This document shows, piece by piece, positions 11,778 to 24,149 of a stretch of 64,000 nt of DNA. The notes under the pieces are model-generated. The model had not been told where the DNA came from. It searched no databases and saw nothing but the letters and a program-made list of their open reading frames with translations. Origin of the DNA: Diospyros lotus. Its lineage: Eukaryota; Streptophyta; Magnoliopsida; Ericales; Ebenaceae. The translations under genes and the position numbers were made by a program. Each line of letters starts with the position of its first letter. Within the stretch, counting starts at the first letter, position 1. The DNA lies in assembly GCF_014633365.1 (NCBI RefSeq), contig NC_068344.1, positions 33,230,670 to 33,294,669 of the forward strand. Reading direction: 5' to 3'.

Positions 11778-14700
11778 TTACAGTTCTTCACCAGACAGCA
11801 TTTGTCTTTCCAGCTCCTCACCAAACTTTTCATCTTCCTGTAGTTCAAAGTTTTCATCATCTTGCTGTTCAAAGTGTTCAGTTTCTTCCTGCTCAATGTT
11901 ACTACCATCCTTTTGTTCAAATATTTCATTGCCTTGCAGTAGTAGGGGTACTTCACTGGCATGTCGTTCCACTCCTGTTTGTTGATAAAACGCGTCTTTC
12001 TCTGCATTCCAGTCCTGAGCAGTCTTCTCCACCACTTCCCCAATCAATTTATGATCACCTTTTATGTGCTTTATGTTTTGGACATCCACCACTTCGCTAG
12101 CCTCTGCAACATGAACAGATGTCAAATTCTCCAAGACTCCAACTAGAAAATTTTAAAGTTTGGAGCCAATATTAGCAGATGGGGGTAAAAAAATAAAAGA
12201 AAAGAGAAAACATGGAATTAGAAAAACACAACAGAAACTAAAAAAATAAACAAAAAAGAAGTGTAAAGTTGAAAATAAAAAGAGATTTGGGATAATCAAC
12301 ACATGAAGCAAAACATTAAAATGACAAAAGAAAAAAAAAGAAAAGAAAACCTTATTGTTCCACAATTTGCAGGGTGCAACATTGAGCTAGAAAAGTCCCA
12401 TGTATAATTTGGCCATGGTTTGTTAAAATGCCTAGACTGAGTACATTACTCATAGCATATGCGGGTTACATTAAAACATGCAAATGGACTGCATACATTG
12501 TTGATGGCATTAGTCTCCCACCTTAATTCAACCAGTATATATTAAGAGCATTTAGGATTCATAAGGAGAGAATTATACTTGCACGTTTCTGCTAAAGATC
12601 AAAATTTCCAGGAAGATGTACAAGGGCAAGAGATGGTGGCATGATGAGTAAAATTGTTCAAATATCTATACCAGATAATCGTTTTCTGTTAATCTATAAC
12701 AGACATTATTCTACACCTTGCCATTCCATAAACTAGAAGATGAGAGCAAAATAATGTACCTTCAATTGCAAGTTCCTTGGCAACTGCATAATCTGTTGAC
12801 ATTTTCTTTAGCACATCAACCTCAAGTTCCTTACCCTAGAATATGTGAACTTGGAACAGGTCAGAACTAAATGTCAAGTGAAATGCAAGAGAGAGAAAAA
12901 CAAAGAATATTTTACTTTACAAGCACAAAGACAAGTAAAAGACTTGAAAGAAATAAAAATTAATAAGAAATATTATAGGCTCAAGATCCCCCCCCCCCCC
13001 AAACCAAAACAAGAATTCTTTAGTTTAAACCACAAATTAAGGAACCAATACGAGTTTCCTCCAGTTCGTCCAATTTGTGACTAATTGTAGGGACAGCATA
13101 TATTTTACAAAATTGATGATTTTTAGTTCCTCTTTTTTGTTTATTCCCATTTTTGGACAAGCACAAATAGTACCAACTAATTTCCATAAACAGTGTAAGC
13201 CCACACCTGACATTCACCTCCTTTCATTTTAATAAAGCCATGTCTTCCTTTTCACAATTTAGCTACCGGAATACTAGAACTTACCAAATCCATGTGGATA
13301 AACTGCTCAATACGTGTATTTGAAAACAACCTGTTAAATCAAAAGCAAAAACAATGAGGAACTAAAAGCTGTATATGAAGTTTGTTTAAAGGGGAAAAAA
13401 TTGTAAACTGAACTATACTTCTTATATGCAACTCGAATGCGGGCATTCTGTATATCTGTGAGTTCATTTACCCTCTCTGTTACAGAGGCATCATTTGTGT
13501 CAACAGACCCAAAAAGGAATACATTCCTGTCAAGCATCTTTTTCACCAAAGCAGATACCACCTTTATTCCCTTTTCTTTAGCATCAACAACTAGGCTTCT
13601 AAGCCTTTTCAGGTCTCCTGTCAAATTGAAAATAAAAGATGGGATTAGAAGAGGGAAAAATAAAATAAGAAAAGGAAACAAGAAGGTAGTGGTAGAAGAT
13701 TCACAAGACACCAAAATGTGTTCAAGCATTATGCTGACTCTTATCATTCTTCAGGATCATTGAGCACAGAAAATAGTTAGAACCCAGCACATATTGACAG
13801 CCAAGACAGAAAAAGTTATCTTGTGCCACATCCAATTGACATTAAGAATGTTGTGCGGCTTGTGCCACCGACCCTAACTTGGTTATGATAAGGTGCAGGT
13901 GATGATGATGAGACAACCAACTCTTAAGTCTTCCTACCTTAGTTGTGTATGTACATAGTTGACCCCACATAGTGGGGATAAAGGCTTATTGTGAGATTTA
14001 GCTTATGTCATGATCCATTTAATATTTGTATAAATAGGTGTACAATCTATATGTTTGATGAAGAATTTATTTCTTCCAATTAAGGTCTCTCTCTCTCAAG
14101 TTCTCTGATTCAACATGGTATTAGAACCTATCCTAAGCAAACCCTAGTTCCAGCTCCCACCGCCACTGTTCCGACTAGTGTCATTCTTTCGTCTTCTCAT
14201 CGACGACTGGCGAGCCGTACAAGCCTCATCCCGCGTGGACCAGCAACATCTCATAGTTTCTTCTCTGATCTATCAGATCTCAACCAACAACCAGCTCTGA
14301 TTTCTCAGATCTAGCTGCCGCCACTGGTATCCAACGCTGACTTCTCGGAATCGCGATCGTGTCTCAGATCTTGTTCATCTACCATCGATTTCTCAAAATC
14401 ACAACCATCGACACCAGCCTCCATCGATCTTCTCCGCCAACAAATCCGTGATTGTCGATCAACCGTCGACCTTCCTTACGCTTGGCCACAATTGTTCCAA
14501 CTTCCTCATCGGCTGTTTGCTTCTCTGTCTCCCTGTCTTGCCGAATTTGCCTCTCCGTCACTCTTTGGTTGTGTCTCTATCGTTGGCTCCTCCATAGCCA
14601 CCATCGGCCTTTGTGAGTGGCTTCTTTGACCGTCGCAACTTAGATTTGGCCATCATTTCGTCAGATCCGGCCATCGGTCTTCAGATCCAACCATAATTTT

Positions 14701-17363
14701 GTTAGATCCGACCGTTAATCCCTTAGATTGGTCAGATTTGGGGTTCGAACCTCAAATCCAACCATTATTTCTCAAATCCAACCATCAATCCTTTAGATTA
14801 GGCCTTCATTTCTCAGATCCAGCCATCGTTCCTCATATCTGGGTTTATAATCTCATATCTGGTTTGCTATCTCAAATTTGGTTTCAAATCTCGTCAACTA
14901 CTCGCGACCCCTCGCCGTCGATATGTCCCTCCAATGCCGCTATTGCATAGTTTTGAAAGACAATAGGTGCATCGAGGCGCAAAGAGTTCTGGAGCCTGAG
15001 GTGCAAGGCAAGGTGTACCTTTGCAAAGCGAGGCACACCTTTTAGAAAAAAAAACTCAAAATCTTATAAAATCATAAACAACTATCAAATTATCAATAAT
15101 AACACATGCATATCATTCATGATTCATCATCTTCAAATTTTAAACTAACAACATCAAAGTTGATTCATTCATCATATAAATTCTAAGCTAGAAACATCAT
15201 CAAAGTTCAAACTCAAACAAGTATCAATCATCATGCAAAGTTCTAAACAAACACATAAACACTACAAGTCCACAATCAATAAACACTATAAGTCCACAAT
15301 TAAGAAAATGTTTTCATTTTGAAAAATGTTATTTTTCCAAGTCTGGAAGATTAGCGCATTATAAGGAGACATATAAGAAAATGTTTTCATTTTGAAAAAC
15401 TATCTCTCGGTATTTTAATAGCTAATATTCATTATTGTTAAACTGATTTTTAATGAATTTTTCAAGAAATAGTATGTATGTATTTTGGGGCAGGTAAAAT
15501 TGCTAAATCCCGAGTTTGTACTAAAACCAAAATTCTATTTTCTTATTGTTATGGATTTTGATTTTTTAGATATTTTAATTGAATCTAAATGGGAGGTACT
15601 TTCTTATTTACATTTATGTATTAAAGTAAATGAAAAGTAAAATATAAATTAAAGAAATATAAATATGTTGTAATGTATATGTGTTGGAACCAAGAAGAAG
15701 GGAGGTTGGAGAGGAAAAGATGCAGGCGCGGCTGGAGTCGGGAGGAAGATGGAGTTAGGCGTGAATTGGGCTGCTCAGGTTTTAATTAAAACCTAGGTTT
15801 CATGAGGCGCGCCTCTTGCCCCAGCTTCTCATCGTGCAAGGCGAGGGCCTCGCTAAAATATCCTCACCTAGGCCCAGGTGAGGCATTGAACTGGCACCTT
15901 GTGCCTAGGTGCGCCTTTAACAACTATGCGCTGTTGACCCGTTCTTTCCGTCGCCAAGCCACCTCTTCTCTATTAGCATCATCTCCTTGGTCGATCAATG
16001 GCCTTTCTTCAACATCGGAGCATCGCCATCATCCTCGCGACTCTCAGATCTCGCGGCCTCTTCTTTGGATCTTGTGCATTGCACAGATCTCGTGTTGCCA
16101 CTGTATTGTCAATCTATCATCGTCGCCTCCTTCCTCACGACTGTCTTCTACAGCAACGCCCCCATGCGCCCTCGGATAAACTACATTTGTAACAAACTTG
16201 ACACATATGATATATATGTTCCAGCTTGAGGGGAAGTGTGAGATTTAGCTTATGTCATGACCCATTTAGTATTTGTATAAATAGGTGTATAATCTATATG
16301 TTTGATGAGGAATTTATTTCCTCCAACTAGGGTTTCTCTCTCTCAAGTTCTTTGATTCAACACTTATCATGTAGTTGTTCTTGTTGTGGTGGTGTCTAAA
16401 AGGTGTGACACCTAGTGGGATTTAAGGCTTGGTGTGTTGTTATAGTGTTTAAAATAGTAGTTTAATATGACATACACTTATGCCATCAAGTTTAGCCCTT
16501 AAATATTTCAGTCTTATTCTTAAAGCAACTCAGCATGAAAAAAACTGCAACCGTGTACAAGAAAAGATTAAAACACATATACGGTCTGAATTTTATAGTG
16601 AAAATTGCATCACTAATTTTCAAAACCAACTGAATTAAATTATGCCTCTTGGAATTACATGAGAACCTCTATAACAACACTGATTCAAAAATTTCTATGG
16701 TTTCAGTTTGATCATTGATGGGCAACAATGCGTCGTTCTCTGTTTTCACAAATCCGAATCAATCACAACATGAGCTTGCAAATAATGTTGAAGGAGAATA
16801 AAACTCATCAATGTACCAAGGAATCGGAGACTAACATACCAAGGGATAAATATATTTTGAATGGAGGTTTGAATGGTTGAACCTCGTAGAGACAGTAAAG
16901 GCAATAGAGACCACCCAGTCTATGTGACAAGGAAGCAGTGGAGATCATGTAACCTGGAAAATGAATAAGGTGGACAAAACAATATAACAAATGAACAGGA
17001 CACTTCCAATCTTCTATAAGAAAAAAAAAATACATTATTGCAATTTCTTAGAGATTATTTGCATGGATTCAACATTGATAAGTTTGGTAATGGAAATACA
17101 ACTTTAATCCTCTATTGTAGCTTAATCATCAAGTAACAAACAATACAAATTTTATAGGTTGTAGTCCAAACATGTATGCGCTAACCATCTCACTATTATT
17201 ACCTACACCATTCTGCTATAACATTTCTGCTCTTTTCTAAATGAAACCCTTAATAGGTCTCTCCTGAGACACTTGACTGACCTCTATATTGAACATTTCT
17301 TTGTATATTACGGATTGGTTCTGGAAAATTGTAGAAGTCATAGTAGTTTGCAGACCCCAGCGC

Positions 17364-17395
<32 letters not shown>

Positions 17396-20004
17396 AAAAA
17401 AAAAAAAAAAACCGGAAAAAGGAAAAAGGAAAAGAAAAAAAGTAGAGTTGATCGTACATCAATTTATAAAGATGATGCTCAAACTACGTTGACGTTGGTG
17501 GGATAGTCAATGGTTGGAGGCTGGAGGTGGCCCCAAAGTTTCAGTTGGGTTGATGATTTCCAGCGGTGACCCCCCCCTTTTTTGTTTTGGCTGGAAGTGG
17601 CAGGGTCATTGGTGGGCTAAATTATAGCAGTGTGGATTCACATTGGTGAATATGATGGAAGGTGGCATGGTTACAGAGAGAGTGTCACAGGAACAAGAGA
17701 TGTGCTATGAAGCACAAACAATGTTTGGGAAGAATTGTTTTAGGCACTACATCTCGTTGGACACTTTGAAATTAATGTGTGTCAAAATGCCCAACCAAAT
17801 ATATGATGTTATTTTCTAATATTTCTTACAGTAGGACCTTTCATGACATCCACCTCTATCACAAGATCTTGCTTGTATATTGGTTAAACAAATTAGGACC
17901 ATATTATAATTCTAAAAGCATAAGTTAAAATAAATACCAATACGTTTTATGATAAGAATTATCTGTTATTGAGAATATATATTGAGACTTTGTAACCACA
18001 TTTATTCCCTATTAAGAAGAATGTGAGTTATTTTAATGAATAAATATAAAGTACATAATTTACTAATTGGCTTGTCCCTGTTATGTGATATCCTAATTTT
18101 TTAAAAATTATTATATGGGACTATCCATATTGTGCCATGTCCATATCCAGCTTTGTATGTGATGAGTTCATTCAGCCACTCAGTTAACTTTAAAAAAAAA
18201 AAAAACTTTAAACTAAGTTGTGCAAAATTATTGTTATTAAGGGCCCAAGGCACACTAAGGCTCAAAGGGTGTTGGAGCTTGAGGCACAAGGCAAGGTGCG
18301 CGCCAGGTGAATACTAGGCGCATGTTGACTAAATATATATATATATCCTATTTGAAGAATAAGATTTAAAATAAGTTCTAACTCCTAATAACATATTCAC
18401 AAGTATGTTATCAAGAAAATTAAAAAATTCAACATATACTAACTAAAAAAAAATATTAAAACAAGTTACATACTTGTAAATTTCAGAAAAGCACATCCCC
18501 ATCATATTTTAGCAACTCGTCGCATATAAGCATCACAATTCACAAAAGTTAAAAACTTTGTAAGAAATTTTAAAATCTATTGTTGGCATATATATATAAT
18601 GAAAAGAATGATAAAAAATGCCAAAAGATGCAATTTAAAAGTTTTTAAGTCAACTTAAATTAAATTTTAAACAATTTATATGTCTTAAATCCTAATTAAG
18701 ATTAACTAATTATGCATTTTAAATAATCTAAAAATCATCCTCATTATCAAGATCAAAGACTTCCACATTTTCATCATTAGAAGCATCATCTCCAATATCC
18801 TCGTCTTCCACATCATCTCCCTCTCCATCTTCATCATGTTCAATTGGAGCACTTGAAGTAGTAGCCATTTTACTCATTGTCAAAAATTTCCTTCCCCCAT
18901 TAGGATTCTATTAGATATAGTTAATTTTTAAAAATTACAGCAATAAATATAATCTTTAAACAGTAAAAAATAAATAAATTAACAAACAATAAATATAAAC
19001 CCTAAAACAATTAAAAAAGCTAGGTGCACCTAAGCCCAAAGCTGCGCTTGAGGGCCTTATGGGCCTAAGCACACCTGGCTGGTCTGCGCTTGCCTGGGAG
19101 ATTTCCAGGCGCCAAAAGCTATGCCTAGGTGCACCTTGCACCTAGGCACGTCTGTAATAACAGTGTGCCAAATTGGGTTGTGGATTTAGTCTTCTTATAT
19201 ATACAAGTATATACATACATAGATAATACTATCTTTAGGAAGTTGTGGGGTAAAAATTAAAATCATTTCTTCCATTAATAGCAATCGAAACAAGTCTAAT
19301 GGGAGAGTTCAGTGTCATCATGGAAACATGTAGAGAACTATCTGAATTTATCAGGAACCTGTAGTTCACATAGTTTAGTATTTTTATGCATTGCCATGTT
19401 CCTGTATCTATATCTAGTTTCATCTGTATCCATGTCAATATTCATTCTCTTGAGATGGTTGGGTATAGAGTGATGAGTGAAATAAATAATTAACATATTC
19501 AAAATTAAAGTCTTTTTTAGCAATTGACATAAAATTAAGTTTATGAGATAATTATAAACTTAGGCATAAAATGCCAACTTTTAGTCCTATTAAGATTTAA
19601 TTTTTCCCATAATCCAGCTTAGCACCACCATAATCATCAAAATAAACTTAAAGGAAAATGTATAAATAACCAATTGCTTGAAACATACCAATTGAATGTG
19701 AATAGAGTGATTGCATAAAGAAAGCCACGTTCACAGAAGGACTCGCCTCAAATATGAAGGAAAATTTTCTTGAAAGCCATACTCTCTTCATATTGGCCAA
19801 GGTAGTCCATTTATTCTACAAGAATCAAAATCCATTAGTACTAAAATACAGAGAGGGAAAACGATAGGAGGACCGAAAGAACTAAAGTCATACTTTTCTG
19901 TAACATCTGAAAGAATTAAATGCCGATGGAACAACATGAAGTGATACCTCAGCAAACCCATTTATGAGTTCATCAATGTCCTGCTTGAATGGTCTGAGAT
20001 CCAT
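11778..20004 (-). CDS. SNAPC1: snRNA-activating protein complex subunit SNAP43 (SNAPC1)
   Basis: Seven coding exons on the minus strand splice cleanly at GT-AG sites: 20004-19948, 19815-19689, 16953-16840, 13617-13419, 13330-13285, 12835-12760 and 12142-11778. They encode 327 residues. Exon phases fit throughout, which supports the model. The start MDLRPFKQDIDELING lies in the first coding exon. The SNAPC1 domain follows: MKRVWLSRKFSFIFEA, then GGLYCLYCLYEVQPFKPP, matching the animal family's ALYLLYGLY region, then an RNVFLFGSVD helix and QNARIRVAYKKLFSNTRIE. The tail is acidic and Glu-rich. In known species this subunit helps SNAPc bind the proximal element (USE in plants) of snRNA promoters in the nucleus. 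Introns hold a TRIM, two hAT-like elements and, above the start codon, an antisense RLP fragment. The frame beyond the TAA at 11778 stays open and acidic (residues MALDEGIEQEVPFFGAEHW), so the C-terminus may have been shortened. Confidence 0.88.
13990..14115 (+). repeat. TRIM 5' LTR
   Basis: A 126-bp LTR, TG...CA ends, with TATAAATAG in the middle as a likely promoter. It is followed directly by the primer-binding site. Confidence 0.85.
14946..15928. mobile_element. hAT-like non-autonomous DNA transposon nested in the TRIM
   Basis: A 983-bp element with imperfect terminal inverted repeats: left CATAGTTTTGAAAG, right end read inward CATAGTTGTTAAAGGC. It has an 8-bp target duplication, CGCTATTG at 14938-14945 and CGCTGTTG at 15929-15936, one mismatch. 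GC-rich GAGGCGC/AGGCGC words crowd both ends and the middle is AT-rich. No transposase frame is present. The 8-bp duplication points to the hAT superfamily. Confidence 0.7.
16237..16362 (+). repeat. TRIM 3' LTR
   Basis: Partner of 13990-14115. It follows the purine tract ending GGGGAAG and is followed by the target duplication CTTAT. Confidence 0.85.
17366..17411. repeat. Poly-C/poly-A tract in a SNAPC1 intron
   Basis: About 20 C followed directly by about 26 A on the plus strand. The length may be imprecise, as such runs are hard to sequence. The open frames that read through it are artefacts. Confidence 0.8.
18229..19165. mobile_element. hAT-like non-autonomous DNA transposon, second copy
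   Basis: A 937-bp element of the same family as 14946-15928. Ends are TATTGTTATTAAGGGC on the left and, read inward, CACTGTTATTACAGAC on the right. The target duplication is TGCAAAAT (18221-18228) against TGCCAAAT (19166-19173), 7 of 8 identical. CCTAGGTGCACC-type words fill the right end. It lies in the SNAPC1 intron between the exons at 19689 and 16953 and holds a short acidic open frame at 18728-18877. Confidence 0.68.
18728..18877 (-). other. Short acidic open frame inside the hAT-like element
   Basis: A 49-codon frame starting MSKMATTSSAPIEHDEDG and ending VFDLDNEDDF. Over a third of its residues are Asp or Glu. It may be the leftover tail of a lost transposase. I have no family match and cannot tell whether it is translated. 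Confidence 0.3.
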
Positions 20005-20290
20005 TGGATTAGAAATTTTGCTACCTAATGATGTATGTGGAAAAGGATAAAAGAATCAAAATTGGGTCAGCCAAAAAATAAACCCTAAAAGATACTAAAG
20101 ACATATCATAAAATAGATTATGTCAAGAAAACAGCCAAAAGATAAATAAAGACCTTAACAATCTAGTGAAGGATCTATGCATAAAGTATAAACATGCAAA
20201 AAGAGGGGTTTTAAGCTTTTTCCTTGAAAGGGAATTTTGGTCTTAAAAAAGATTGTTTAAGGAGTTCCTTTTTATTTTATTTTTTTCTTC

Positions 20291-20295
20291 TTTTT

Positions 20296-20335
<40 letters not shown>
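20291..20335. repeat. Poly-T/poly-G tract in a SNAPC1 5' intron
   Basis: About 15 T followed by about 30 G on the plus strand, in the intron above the start codon. The exact length is unreliable. A G run this long on the non-template strand could form a quadruplex. Confidence 0.8.
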
Positions 20336-20336
<1 letters not shown>

Positions 20337-21599
20337 GTTTGTAGCTTACAAGTTGACTAAGAGAAGCCATTCTCATAATATGTTGGTATCTCAAAATCGT
20401 AACTTTCAAAGGTGCAATATAAAATGGTAAATGTAAAATCACAAAATCATACATGAGAAATAACGAACACTATAATGATAACCAATATTACTTCAACAAA
20501 ATACCAATACTTCAACAACAAGCATTGTTCAACACGAGTACATAAATTCATAAAATCAAAAATAAGTAAAATGAAATCCTATTTGCAAACACAGCAAATC
20601 ACAAATAATTTAAATTATAGTCCTGATTCTCTAGTTATTTCTTAAAAAACAAATTTAAATAAAAACACCAAAAAGCTCCATGTATATTAGCTAAACAAAC
20701 AAATTGAAACTTGGCAAAAAAAAAAAAAAAAATTGAAAGGAATACACAATTTAAACAAATTTGTTTCAAACAATAACAAATAACATAGCTTCTGTATAAT
20801 TTCCCTGTAACACCAGAAAGTTTCTGAACATGGAATAGAGGAGTTTCGAATGAGGATAACATCCAGAAACCACTGAATCTTCAAGGAGCCTTGTGCAATA
20901 AGTTGAAGTCAAAGAAAATTGCAAAAGTGGAAAAGTGGAGAAAAAAAGTGGGTAATGGAGTTCATGGGCAGAAATCTTGGAGGATTCCGCAACTCCTTAT
21001 CTCTCCATTCTATCTCTGCCATTTTCTGTTTTTTCCTCTTTGCAGGTTTTCTTTAGGGTTTGACTACTCTCTCTCTCTCTCTCATATTGCCACGCCCCAA
21101 TTTTGGAGGCCATGACTGGCACTACCCCCTAAGAAGCCGTAGACTCCAATAGGGAATAGTAAGCCATACCATGAACAGTTTTCCATCTATTATTTTAAAC
21201 ATTTCAGGTTTACCACAAAAATTACCATAACCATCATTCCAGAATTTAAGTGCCCAAGTCATCTTCTGATTGCATTGCCAAAAATTATTTAGAACACAAA
21301 AGAAAAAAAATATAAATGTTCCCATACATAAGTTCTGTAAAGTGCAGTGAACGTGTTGTAGCACGGAGCGTATCTAGGGTAAATACAGTTAGAATCGCCT
21401 ACTGCAATCCTTACCGCCAGAGTCGATGTCAGCCTACAAATCTGAAAATGTTAAGGGGTAAGTCTACCACTATCTTAGCGAGGGGTAAAGAGCATTATAA
21501 TGGGGGAAAATATATAATCAATGCATCAATGATAAATCATCATGCCATGACATGCCAAGTAATAATTAAGGAAAAGTAGGAGATGACGAATAAATATGC

Positions 21600-22180
21600 A
21601 CATTTAGGAGTAAATAGGTTAGAACCAGAATTCACATTTGGCAATGCTCGAATGGTTAGATCTCTCTTCCAAGTTGGGGAGATCCCTCAACAGCTGACAA
21701 ATTTAAACCTTCTAGAAGTTTAAAAGCTTTCACAGAATCAACTAGTTCTAGTTGGACGAATACCTCGAGGAAGACATTTTGATACATTCTCAAAACGATT
21801 CTTTTATCGGAAACTTGGGCTTATGTGGATCTCTGATGTCAAAGGCAAGCAACTATCCTCAAGCCCACAGCCACCAAAAGAAGAGGATCCACAATTTTCA
21901 AATTGGCTCAACTGGGGAGTCATATTGACAGGTTATGGATGCAGATTGGTATTAGGTCTTGCTATGGGATATTTAATGTTCTTTACAGGAATACCTCAAT
22001 TGGTTGTGAGGATGATTGGGGGTGCAGGAAACAAATGCCCCAAGAGAGGCAGAACAAGCAATCTCAGGGCCACAAATGTAGGAGAAATTAGCCAAGGCAA
22101 ATGGTGTTCTTGGTAAAAAGAAAAAAAAAAATCAAATTAGCTATGGGATATTTTATGTTCTCCACGGGAAAGCCCCAATA
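21600..22180 (+). pseudogene. RLP3, C-terminal fragment only
   Basis: It reads as the last LRR (GEIPQQLTNLNLLEV), then a stop, VGRIPRGRHFDTFS in another frame, and the pre-membrane and membrane segment WGVILTGYGCRLVLGLAMGY in the frame 21823-22116. The N-terminus and all earlier repeats are absent. It sits inside the 5' intron of SNAPC1 on the opposite strand and is nearly identical to the end of RLP6 (45640-46150). Confidence 0.8.
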
Positions 22181-23600
22181 GCTTGTGAAGATCATGACAA
22201 AAAAACAATCTCACAACCACAGATACAGAAGAAGTTAACTTACTTTGGTAAGTGTTGCAAGAACTTCAGTATAATTGTAACTGAACTTTCTGCTTACTTA
22301 TGTTTGTTATCCAGACTTGCCTGTGAAAAGGGCCGTGAAAGAAATAAATCATTAGTGAATAAACTCTAGTCTTGTAATTTCCTATCACTTTATTTGTCGG
22401 AGTGGACATAAAGTTATTGGGATACAATTTCTTGAGATATCTGGGTTGATGTTCTCCGCAATAGAAATTGATACAATGCTGTTTAGACATACAATTTGGA
22501 TTTGGGGACTGCTTTACAGACATCTACTTGCTTTTTAAGTGTTTAATTTTATGTTGGAAGAACTTATTAAAGAAGTTGCCAAGTCTTCTGTGCTTACGTG
22601 AAATTTATTTACTTGCGTTACTGATAGTTCACACTGTATTTACATGTACAAAGCAAGGACTCATTCAGCTCTTATCACGGTAAGAAGAGGACTAGAAATT
22701 TTGAAATTCAATAATCATTCCACATGAAAATTACATTTCAACCATAAGTATATCCATCTAAAACAGGTGTCTTTTCACCAAGAAAAAAAAAGTAGGACGA
22801 CTAGAAATTTTTCTAAATTTATCTAATTTTCCAAATTATAGCCAAAAAAACTCAAACCAAGTTTAATAATGTTTTATCAACAAACAGAATTGAGCAGTGT
22901 CTCTGGGATTTTCCTGATTGCTAGGTGTTTGTATTTTGAAGTTTTTATTACTTCTGGCCAACTAAATGCCTCCAAATACCGCTTCTATTTTTCTATAGCT
23001 TCAGTATTTGGTTACACACACAGGTCATTTTTTAGCTAATAGTAACAATCAGGAGCTAGATGCTGCTATAGGTGACATGGTAAAACCCATATCAATTGAT
23101 TTGGGGGAACGCCAGATTGATTCATAAAGTTAAAGATTTTCTCTTGACCTGGATGTGAAGCTCTGTTTAGCTACACCAAAAATAGATATGAGCAAGGGCC
23201 ATATTTATATAATGATAACTAGAAAGAATCATCCCATAATGAAGAGAAAACCATCTTCTTAATATGTCAACTGTAAGCTACATATTGAATTTGGCAATGG
23301 ACATCTATTCGGGACCTCCCGTACAGAATTGGACCTTCGAATACCAAATCTGTTGAAGAAGAAGAAGACAAAGAAACAAGGGCACCAAAATCCTTAGACC
23401 TGACCTCTGATTACCTCGGAGGAGAAAGAAGAAGAAGAAAGGAAATTACTTACCAGAATCTCCAGAGTCCGACTCTTCGAAACACAAATTCTTCTGGTTG
23501 AAGCTCCAAATCGGCGAGAAAGGTTTGTGGAGAGGAGGCCGGAGAGGCTAGGGTTCTAGTAAATACAGGAAGCTGTAGATTTCCTTTCGCTGAAAAGTTT
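21640..23600. repeat. Segmental duplication, copy 1 (RLP tail plus SNAPC1 5' region)
   Basis: It is collinear with 45610-50060. Shared landmarks in order are the RLP C-terminus, the AAAGGGCCGTGAAAG block, GGTGACATGG, GAGCTAGATGCTGC, and the SNAPC1 second 5' exon. This copy lacks about 1.5 kb present in the other (48167-49707) and lacks the 867-bp element at 46660. Confidence 0.85.
23454..23589 (-). other. SNAPC1: SNAPC1 5' non-coding exon 2 (predicted)
   Basis: On the minus strand it lies between acceptor CTTTTCAG and donor GATTCTG/GTAAGTAA. It contains no ATG, which suits a 5' UTR exon. A copy without any downstream coding exon exists at 49890-50037. The prediction rests on splice signals and duplication only. 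Confidence 0.55.
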
Positions 23601-23802
23601 TAACCAGCCGTAGAATATGAAAATCTCAAGGATTATAGAGTATAAACAATCAAACATTCTTGTCACTAGAACACACGATCAAACACGAAGGATACAATTA
23701 TCCATAAACGAAGAAGCCAAATTGAAGGAGAGAATAAGGAACATAATATAATCTGTATACACACAACAATATACAGAGAGAGGGGGTTGTTGATGAACTT
23801 AC

Positions 23803-24110
23803 CAATAGCTGGCGTTAATGGTGAACACAATTCCTGCTAAAACCAGGCGATTTAGATTTCCGACCCCAACTGGAGATGAACAGAGGCGTGATTGCAAATG
23901 AGTCGCTCCGTTTCGAAGTCGAGATTCACCTCACACCTCACATTCCAATGACTTCGATTCTCGTTTTGAAGTCGACGGGCGCCGGAGAGGGACGCCGGAC
24001 ATGACGGACAGGAGATGGTGCGAGGGGGGACAGAAGGAAGATGAGAAATCGATTGAAAGAATGTGATTTTGGGTTTTGGGGGTATGGGGATATGATTGGA
24101 ATTTTTTGAT
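23803..24110 (-). other. SNAPC1: SNAPC1 first exon and start region (predicted)
   Basis: On the minus strand a pyrimidine-rich, GC-balanced leader ends at GCTATTG/GTAAGTTC (donor after 23803). An AT-rich promoter-like stretch lies above 24110. A 95-codon frame at 23852-24139 crosses it but resembles nothing known and is probably incidental. The exact transcription start is not determined. Confidence 0.45.
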
Positions 24111-24149
24111 TTGTTTGAGCGAGAATAATTTTTACTCAAAACTCATTGT

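Larger units (their letters stand above)
13990..16362 (+). mobile_element. TRIM/non-autonomous LTR retrotransposon
   Basis: Two 126-bp direct repeats (13990-14115 and 16237-16362), starting TGTGAG and ending CAACA, bound the element. A perfect 5-bp target duplication CTTAT flanks it (13985-13989 and 16363-16367). Right after the left LTR comes TGGTATTAGAACC, a primer-binding site for initiator Met-tRNA. Just before the right LTR is the purine tract GAGGGGAAG. No gag or pol frame exists. The element lies in the SNAPC1 intron between the exons at 16840 and 13617, antisense to the gene. The LTRs differ at roughly ten sites, so it is fairly old. Confidence 0.88.

Noticed and set aside
12961..13084. 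Small frame over a C run
   Set aside because: It lies in a SNAPC1 intron and reads through a homopolymer.
23852..24139. 95-codon minus-strand frame above SNAPC1
   Set aside because: It overlaps the predicted first SNAPC1 exon, resembles no family, and is better explained as leader sequence.
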